Shown here: positions 58,796 through 64,000 of the stretch, one piece after another | How the letters are laid out: every line of letters starts with the position of its first letter | Numbering within the stretch: the stretch's first letter is position 1 | Assembly: GCA_963750965.1 (NCBI GenBank) | Contig: CAVVSK010000011.1 | Coordinates: forward strand, 186,001-250,000 | Length of the DNA: 64,000 bases | Direction: 5' to 3' | Origin: CANKHA01 sp963750965 | GTDB lineage: Bacteria > Pseudomonadota > Alphaproteobacteria > Rhizobiales > Xanthobacteraceae | Position numbers and translations under genes: made by a program | The notes under the pieces: generated by a model | Database searches by the model: none | Seen by the model: only the letters and a program-made list of their open reading frames with translations | What the model was told of the DNA's origin: nothing

Positions 58796-59782
58796 ATGCC
58801 TAAGACCAAACCACCAGCCCTTACCTTCGCGCGGGACGTTGCGGCGGAGCTTACGCGCTGGCTGACGCATCTTGGCTCCGAGCGGCGCATGTCGCCGAAG
58901 ACGCTGGAAGCTTATCAGCGCGACATCGGACAATTCCTCGCCTTCATGGCGGAACATTTGGGCAGCGCGCCCTCGCTCAAGGACCTAGCCAAGCTGACGC
59001 CGCAGGACGTGCGCGCCTTCATGGCGGCGCGGCGCGCCGCCGGCATCAGCGGGCGTTCGCTCATGCGCGTCTTGGCAGGCGCGCGCTCCTTTGCGCGTTT
59101 CCTCGAGCGCAATGGCAAGGGCAAGGTGGCGGCGCTCGCCGCCGTGCGCGCGCCGAAGGTAAGCAAGACTTTGCCGAAGCCGCTGGCGGCGACGGCGGCC
59201 AAGCGCATGACGGAAACCGATCTGCGTGCTGGTGAAGAGCGCGCGCCCTGGATTTTTGCGCGCGACGCCGCGGTACTGGCGCTGCTCTACGGGTCGGGCC
59301 TGCGCATCTCCGAAGCGCTGTCGCTGAAACCCGCCGCCATTCCCGTCGCAGAAACAAGCGGCGCGCTTGTCGTCACCGGCAAAGGCGGCAAGGCCCGCAT
59401 GGTGCCGGTGCTGCCGCAGATCCTGCGCCTGATTGCGGATTATGTTGCCCTCTGCCCCTTCAAGCTGCCGGCCGAGGGGCCGCTCTTCGTTGGCGCGCGC
59501 GGCGGCCCGTTAAGTCCGCGCATCCTGCAGCTCACCATGGCGCGGCTGCGCGGGGCGCTCGGCCTGCCGGACACCGCCACGCCGCATGCGCTGCGGCATT
59601 CCTTCGCCACGCACCTGCTCGCGCGCGGCGGCGACCTGCGCGCGATCCAGGAACTGCTCGGCCATGCCTCGCTGTCGACGACGCAGATCTATACCGCGGT
59701 CGATACGCGAGCGGCTGCTCGAGGTCTACCGCAGCACGCATCCAAGGGCGTGATCGCTCCTCAGGATGAGGAGATAAGTTAG
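58796..59782 (+). CDS. xerC: tyrosine recombinase XerC, C-terminal tail altered by a +1 frameshift
   Basis: Resolves chromosome dimers at dif with XerD. The SAM-like N domain (ERRMSPKTLEAYQRDIGQFLAFM) is followed by the catalytic domain with Arg 170 (GSGLRISEALSL), Lys 196 (TGKGGKARMVPV), His 264 and Arg 267 (PHALRHSFATHLL), His 290 and nucleophile Tyr 299 (LGHASLSTTQIYT). After VDT the family should read ERLLEVYRSTHPRA and stop. Removing one base at about 59707 gives exactly that, ending at 59753 with 318 residues. As read, the frame instead adds RAAARGLPQHASKG and continues to 59782. All catalytic residues survive. Confidence 0.88.
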   Translation: MPKTKPPALTFARDVAAELTRWLTHLGSERRMSPKTLEAYQRDIGQFLAFMAEHLGSAPSLKDLAKLTPQDVRAFMAARRAAGISGRSLMRVLAGARSFARFLERNGKGKVAALAAVRAPKVSKTLPKPLAATAAKRMTETDLRAGEERAPWIFARDAAVLALLYGSGLRISEALSLKPAAIPVAETSGALVVTGKGGKARMVPVLPQILRLIADYVALCPFKLPAEGPLFVGARGGPLSPRILQLTMARLRGALGLPDTATPHALRHSFATHLLARGGDLRAIQELLGHASLSTTQIYTAVDTRAAARGLPQHASKGVIAPQDEEIS

Positions 59783-59798
59783 CGCGCCGCGCCGCCGG

Positions 59799-61199
59799 CT
59801 ACATATGAATCGCGCGCTTGGCGACGGCCATGGCGGCTTCTTTCACCGCCTCGGGCAAAGTCGGATGCGCGTGGCAGGTGCGCGCGATGTCTTCCGCCGC
59901 GCCGCCGAATTCCATCGCCACCGCGGCTTCCGCGATCATATTGCCAGCGTCCGCACCGACGATATGCACGCCGAGCACGCGGTCGGTCTTGGCATCGGCC
60001 AGAATTTTCACAAAGCCTTCGCTGGTGAGATTGACCTTGGCGCGGCCGTTGGCGGTGAAGGGAAACTTGCCAGCATTGTAGGCGACGCCCGCCTCTTTCA
60101 ATTCCTCCTCGGATTTTCCGACGGAAGCGATCTCCGGATAGGTATAGATCACGTTCGGGATCACGTCGTAATTCACATGCCCGGCCTGGCCGGCCAAAAT
60201 TTCCGCCACCGCGACGCCCTCGTCCTCCGCCTTGTGCGCCAGCATCGGGCCGGCGATCGCATCGCCGATGGCGTAGATGCCCGGCACATTGGTGGCGAAA
60301 TGTTTGTCGACGGCGACACGGCCGCGCTCGTCCTTCTTCACGCCGGCCTCCTCGAGTCCAAGGCCCTCGGTGTAAGGCGTGCGGCCGACCGCGACCAGCA
60401 CCACATCGGCTTCCAGCACTTCCGCCGCGCCGCCTTTGGCGGGCTCGACCTTTGCCTTCAGCGTCTTGCCGGACGCATCGACGCCGGTGACCTTCGACGA
60501 CAGCTTGAAGGTGATGCCCTGCTTCTCGAAGAGACGCTGCGCCTGCTTGCGCACCTCGCCGTCCATGCCGGGCAGCACGCCGTCGAGGAATTCTACCACG
60601 GTCACTTTTGAGCCGAGCCGCCGCCAGACCGAGCCGAGTTCAAGCCCGATCACGCCCGCGCCGATCACCAGCAGGCGCTCCGGCACCTTGTCGAGCGCGA
60701 TGGCTGTGTCCGACGACACAACACGCTTTTCGTCAATCTCCACGCCCTTCAACCGCGCCACGTCGGAGCCGGTGGCGATCACGATCGATTTTGTTTCCAG
60801 CGTCTGCGTCTTGCCGTCGGCACCCTTCACCTCGACCTTGCCGGGCGCCGCGATGCGTCCGGTGCCGCGATAGGCATCGACCTTGTTCTTCTTCAGCAGA
60901 AAATCGACGCCCTTGACGTTGCCGTCCACGCCCTCGTCCTTGAACTTCATCATCGCGGCAAGATCGAGCTTAGGCTTGCCGACGTTGATACCCATCTTCT
61001 CGAATTTGTGGCCGGCTTCCTCGAACAACTCGGAGGCATGCAGCAGCGCCTTCGATGGAATGCAGCCGATGTTGAGGCAGGTGCCGCCGAAAGTGGCGCG
61101 CTTTTCCACCACCGCGGTCTTCAGGCCGAGTTGCGCCGCGCGGATGGCGCAGACATAGCCGCCGGGGCCGGTGCCGATAACGATCAGGTCGTAAGTCAA
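59799..61199 (-). CDS. lpdA: dihydrolipoyl dehydrogenase (E3)
   Basis: A 466-residue flavoprotein that reoxidises the lipoyl group of SucB with NAD+. FAD motif DLIVIGTGPGGYVCAIRAAQLG, redox disulfide Cys 41 and Cys 46 (GGTCLNIGCIPSK), NAD site LLVIGAGVIGLELGSVW, and C-terminal active His in CHAHPTLPEAVKEA. The start is read as a TTG at 61199, with GAGGAG 8 bases ahead and the family N-terminus TYDLIVIG. A GTG at 61214 lies inside the Shine-Dalgarno region. It is downstream of sucAB in the same direction. Confidence 0.95.
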   Translation of the reverse strand: MTYDLIVIGTGPGGYVCAIRAAQLGLKTAVVEKRATFGGTCLNIGCIPSKALLHASELFEEAGHKFEKMGINVGKPKLDLAAMMKFKDEGVDGNVKGVDFLLKKNKVDAYRGTGRIAAPGKVEVKGADGKTQTLETKSIVIATGSDVARLKGVEIDEKRVVSSDTAIALDKVPERLLVIGAGVIGLELGSVWRRLGSKVTVVEFLDGVLPGMDGEVRKQAQRLFEKQGITFKLSSKVTGVDASGKTLKAKVEPAKGGAAEVLEADVVLVAVGRTPYTEGLGLEEAGVKKDERGRVAVDKHFATNVPGIYAIGDAIAGPMLAHKAEDEGVAVAEILAGQAGHVNYDVIPNVIYTYPEIASVGKSEEELKEAGVAYNAGKFPFTANGRAKVNLTSEGFVKILADAKTDRVLGVHIVGADAGNMIAEAAVAMEFGGAAEDIARTCHAHPTLPEAVKEAAMAVAKRAIHM

Positions 61200-61229
61200 A
61201 ATCAATCTCCTCACATACTCAATTCAACA

Positions 61230-61674
61230 TTAGCGGCGGCCTTCGACGACCTCGCGGACATCGCCGACCAGGCGATAGGCCATGAATTTATGGAAATGCA
61301 CTTCCCAGGCCTTGTCCGCCAGGCATGACGCGCGGGTTTTTTCCGGATCGCGCGGCTCGCGCATCAGCGGTTCGGGCTGCGCTTCAGCCACGAGCTTGGC
61401 GATGCTCGCCTTCGGAACGCTGCCGCGTTCCAGGATCTCGGTCGCCTGACCGATAATTTCCATCCACGCGGTCTTCGCGCCCTCCAAATGCTGCGGCTCG
61501 CACGACCGCGACGCATGTCAGCGTGCGGGTCTGGTCGGCCACGTGCCGGGCAAATACCGCGCGGACCGCGGCCTCGCGCTCTGGAATCGGCGCCTGGGCG
61601 GAAGCGGCAGCAGCGGCGCATACAGCCAGAACGCCGGCCGCGATCCGCAGGCAAAGGTTAGGCTTGACCCGCAT
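61230..61674 (-). pseudogene. secreted hypothetical protein in the sucAB-lpdA cluster, split by a +1 frameshift
   Basis: The first frame gives a signal peptide (MRVKPNLCLRIAAGVLAVC, AAAAASAQA) and IPEREAAVRAVFARHVADQTRTLTC. The second gives EPQHLEGAKTAWMEIIGQATEI, KASIAKLVAEAQPEP, CLADKAWEVHFHKFMAYRLVGDV. Removing one base at about 61500 joins them into 147 residues. It has two Cys that could pair. I know no function. The position between sucB and lpdA with close spacing suggests it is transcribed with the 2-oxoglutarate dehydrogenase genes. Confidence 0.6.
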
Positions 61675-61691
61675 GGGGTGCTCCGCTCCGA

Positions 61692-62978
61692 TTAGAGATC
61701 CAGCACCAGCCGCGACGGATCCTCCAGCACTTCCTTGACCCGCACCAGGAAGGTCACCGCCTGCTGCCCGTCTACCACGCGGTGGTCGTAGGAGAGCGCG
61801 AGATACATCATCGGGCGGATTTCGATCTTGCCCGCGACCGCGACCGGCCGTTCCTGGATCTTGTGCATGCCGAGGATGCCGGACTGCGGCGCATTCAGGA
61901 TGGGCGTCGACATCAGCGAGCCATAGACCCCGCCATTGGTGATGGTGAAGGTGCCGCCCTGCATCTCATCGATCTTGAGCTGGCCTTCGCGCGCTCTTCG
62001 GCCGAGATCGCCGATCTTCTTCTCGATCTCCGCGAGCGAAAGCTGGTCGGCGTCCCGCACCACCGGCACGACCAGGCCCTTCTCGGTGCCGACCGCCACG
62101 CCAATGTGGTAGTAATTCTTGAACACGATATCGGTGCCGTCGATCTCCGCATTGACCGCGGGAATGTCCTTCAGCGCCTGCACACAGGCTCGCACGAAGA
62201 AGCCCATGAAGCCGAGCTTCGTGCCGTGCTTCTTCTCGAACACCTCTTTGTATTGCGTCCGCAGTTTCATCACCTCGCTCATATCGACCTCGTTGAAGGT
62301 CGTGAGCATGGCGGCAGTATTCTGCGCATCCTTCAGGCGGCGCGCGATGGTCTGGCGCAGCTTGGTCATGCGCACGCGTTCTTCGCGCGCGGCATCGTCC
62401 GGCGGCGAGGGAGCGCGCGCCTGCATGGCGGAGGTCTGCGCCACCGGCGTCGGCTGCGAGGCGGCGCGTTCGATCGCTGCCATCATGTCGCCTTTGGTGA
62501 TGCGGCCGTCCTTGCCGGAGCCGGGAACGGCGGAGACATCCATGCCGCTTTCCGCCGCCAGCTTGCGCACCGAAGGCGCAAGCGGCGCGTCCGGCGCGCC
62601 CTTGCTTGTCGGCTCGGCGTCCGCCTTGGGCGGCACCCGCGGCTTCGGCTCTTCATCGGCGGCATTGATCGGCGTGGTGGTGGAAGACTTCTGATCAGGA
62701 CGGCCGGTGGCAGCGGCGGCAGATTTTGCGGCAGCCGCGCCGGCACCTTCCTTGATTTGCCCGAGCAGCGCGCCGACAGCGACGGTCTCGCCGTCCTTGG
62801 CCGCGATTTCCGACAGCACACCAGCGGCGGGCGCAGGCACCTCGATCGTCACCTTGTCGGTTTCCAGCTCGACCACCGGCTCGTCGGCGGCCACGGCATC
62901 GCCCGGACGCTTGAACCATTTGCCGATGGTCGCCTCGGTGACGGATTCGCCGAGGGTAGGTACGCGGATTTCAGCCAT
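61692..62978 (-). CDS. sucB: 2-oxoglutarate dehydrogenase E2 (dihydrolipoamide succinyltransferase)
   Basis: The 428-residue core of the complex. A lipoyl domain has Lys 42 (VVELETDKVTIEVPAP). An Ala/Pro-rich linker and the E1/E3-binding domain (APSVRKLAAESGMDVSAVPGSGKDGRITKGDMM) come next. The catalytic domain has His 399 and Asp 403 in ALSYDHRVVDGQQAV. It transfers succinyl from lipoate to CoA. It sits between sucA and lpdA. Confidence 0.96.
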   Translation of the reverse strand: MAEIRVPTLGESVTEATIGKWFKRPGDAVAADEPVVELETDKVTIEVPAPAAGVLSEIAAKDGETVAVGALLGQIKEGAGAAAAKSAAAATGRPDQKSSTTTPINAADEEPKPRVPPKADAEPTSKGAPDAPLAPSVRKLAAESGMDVSAVPGSGKDGRITKGDMMAAIERAASQPTPVAQTSAMQARAPSPPDDAAREERVRMTKLRQTIARRLKDAQNTAAMLTTFNEVDMSEVMKLRTQYKEVFEKKHGTKLGFMGFFVRACVQALKDIPAVNAEIDGTDIVFKNYYHIGVAVGTEKGLVVPVVRDADQLSLAEIEKKIGDLGRRAREGQLKIDEMQGGTFTITNGGVYGSLMSTPILNAPQSGILGMHKIQERPVAVAGKIEIRPMMYLALSYDHRVVDGQQAVTFLVRVKEVLEDPSRLVLDL

Positions 62979-63013
62979 TGTTTTCTCTTCCTGTCTCTAT
63001 CCGCAATCCGCCA

Positions 63014-63104
63014 TCATCCTGCGGTGTGGGCGACCGCAGTCGCGAACCTCAAAGGAAGCGGCCCGGCATCCTGCAAGGACCGCTGCGCGGCCACCGCAGG
63101 ATGA
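63014..63104. repeat. inverted repeat in the sucA-sucB gap
   Basis: TCATCCTGCGGTG/CACCGCAGGATGA, 13-bp perfect arms about 65 bp apart, with an internal CATCCTGC copy. It fills the roughly 130 bp between sucA and sucB and may make mRNA structure that sets their ratio. Confidence 0.65.
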
Positions 63105-63111
63105 CGGAAGG

Positions 63112-64000
63112 TTATTCTCCCAGCGCCTCGTTCAGAAGCTGCTTGAGCTGCGCGGCATGCTTGGACATCACGCCGACCGCAGTGGCGGCGGAGGCGGGAC
63201 GCCCGGCATAGCGCACGCTCCGATGCTTGTGACCGATCTGGTTGAGCACCCATTGCAGGAAGACATCGACAAAGAACCAGGCGCCCATATTGCGCGGCTC
63301 TTCCTGGCACCAGACGATCTCCGCCTGCTTGAAGCGCGACAATTCGGCAACGAGCGCCTTGGTCGGGAACGGATACAGCTGCTCGATGCGCAGCAGATAG
63401 ATGTCGTTGATGTCGCGCTTCTCGCGCTCCTCGTAAAGATCGTAATAGACCTTGCCGGAGCAAAGCACGACCCGGCGGATTTGTGCATCGGGCACAAGCT
63501 TGATCTTCTCGTCCGGCATCATCTGCGCGTCGTCCCACAGCAGGCGGTGGAACGAGGTGTCCGGCCCCAATTCATCGAGCCGTGAGGTGGCGCGCTTGTG
63601 GCGCAACAAGCTCTTTGGCGTCATCAGGATCAACGGTTTGCGGATTTCGCGCTTAAGCTGCCGCCGCAGGATGTGGAAGTAGTTCGCCGGCGTGGTGCAA
63701 TTGGCGACCTGCATATTGTCTTCGGCGCACATTTGCAGGAAACGCTCGAGCCGCGCGGAGGAATGCTCCGGCCCCTGCCCTTCATAGCCATGCGGCAACA
63801 GGCAGACGAGGCCGGACAAGCGCAGCCATTTGCGCTCGCCGGAGGAGATGAACTGATCGAAGATGACTTGCGCGCCGTTGGCAAAATCGCCGAACTGCGC
63901 TTCCCACAAGGTGAGCGCGTTGGGCTCGGCGGTGGAATAGCCGTAATCGAAGCCGAGCACGGCTTCCTCCGACAGCATGGAGTTGAGCACCTCGAAGCGC
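63112..64000 (-). CDS. sucA: 2-oxoglutarate dehydrogenase E1 component, C-terminal part (cut by window end)
   Basis: The frame is open to the edge and holds the last 296 residues of E1, a thiamine-diphosphate enzyme of the citric acid cycle. It has VLNSMLSEEAVLGFDYGYS, ALTLWEAQFGDFANGAQVIFDQF, LLPHGYEGQGPEHSSARLERFLQ, VANCTTPANYFHILRRQ and IVWCQEEPRNMGAWFF. It is first in the sucA-sucB-(hypothetical)-lpdA series. Confidence 0.95.
   Translation of the reverse strand, partial: RFEVLNSMLSEEAVLGFDYGYSTAEPNALTLWEAQFGDFANGAQVIFDQFISSGERKWLRLSGLVCLLPHGYEGQGPEHSSARLERFLQMCAEDNMQVANCTTPANYFHILRRQLKREIRKPLILMTPKSLLRHKRATSRLDELGPDTSFHRLLWDDAQMMPDEKIKLVPDAQIRRVVLCSGKVYYDLYEEREKRDINDIYLLRIEQLYPFPTKALVAELSRFKQAEIVWCQEEPRNMGAWFFVDVFLQWVLNQIGHKHRSVRYAGRPASAATAVGVMSKHAAQLKQLLNEALGE

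Noticed and set aside
61782..63104. 440-codon open frame antisense to sucB
   Set aside because: Shadow of sucB; Arg/His-rich composition typical of reversed high-GC genes.

Overview
The window reads as chromosomal DNA of a high-GC alphaproteobacterium of the order Hyphomicrobiales (Rhizobiales), probably in the Bradyrhizobium/Xanthobacteraceae neighbourhood. The grounds are gene content and order: an F1 ATP synthase operon atpHAGDC without its F0 genes, a RegB/RegA (ActS/ActR) redox pair, glnD near mutS, sucA-sucB-lpdA together, priA back to back with xerC, envC-ctpA-polysaccharide deacetylase-rppH in a row, and several short inverted-repeat elements of the kind dispersed in these genomes. 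No rRNA, CRISPR array, insertion sequence or prophage is visible. Almost all of the window is core chromosome. The species is inferred, not proven.

Layout. 1-2606: an RND efflux pump (permease cut by the window edge, lipoprotein adaptor) diverging from a TetR regulator across a symmetric operator. 2660-6055: tRNA-Arg(CCG), glutaryl-CoA dehydrogenase, a DUF4019 protein, a frameshifted mmcB and a secreted methyltransferase-like protein. 6157-9790: RegA/RegB diverging from a two-gene ABC-2 exporter. 9907-17395: PHB depolymerase, a YgjP-like metalloprotease, a class A penicillin-binding protein and GlnD. 17670-23618: an SsuACB-like ABC importer, an OsmC protein and MutS. 23811-28921: an aromatic-catabolism operon for the last steps of the beta-ketoadipate pathway (CoA transferase A/B, PcaF, PcaH, PcaG) whose last gene is glucokinase. 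28918-31312: macro-domain protein, patatin and 3-hydroxybutyrate dehydrogenase on the other strand. 31469-33198: Zur and IspG.

33325-36321: two small secreted Gly-rich proteins (one frameshifted, one BA14K-like), a CPA1 antiporter and a remnant of a DUF72 gene. 36403-42004: proB, a VanX-like dipeptidase, a candidate small RNA, proA, nadD, rsfS and rlmH. 42088-46718: envC-like murein hydrolase activator, ctpA, divergent polysaccharide deacetylase and frameshifted rppH. 46805-51671: atpC-D-G-A-H. 51905-53879: an RsbQ-like hydrolase overlapping a PAS histidine kinase. 54073-56151: TauE/SafE permease, SugE/Gdx and an orphan Bug protein. 56354-64000: priA, xerC (frameshifted tail), lpdA, a frameshifted secreted hypothetical, sucB and the 3' part of sucA.

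Themes. Carbon storage and central metabolism recur: PhaZ, BdhA, the succinyl-CoA/acetyl-CoA-yielding pca genes, and the 2-oxoglutarate dehydrogenase complex. TGC-rich palindromes upstream of both phaZ and bdhA suggest one PHB-responsive regulator. The most attractive little-described system is the translationally coupled RsbQ-type hydrolase and PAS histidine kinase. Five otherwise normal genes (mmcB, a Gly-rich secreted gene, rppH, xerC, a secreted hypothetical) each appear to carry a single extra base. This is either a set of real mutations or, more likely, a consensus error pattern that a reader should know about.
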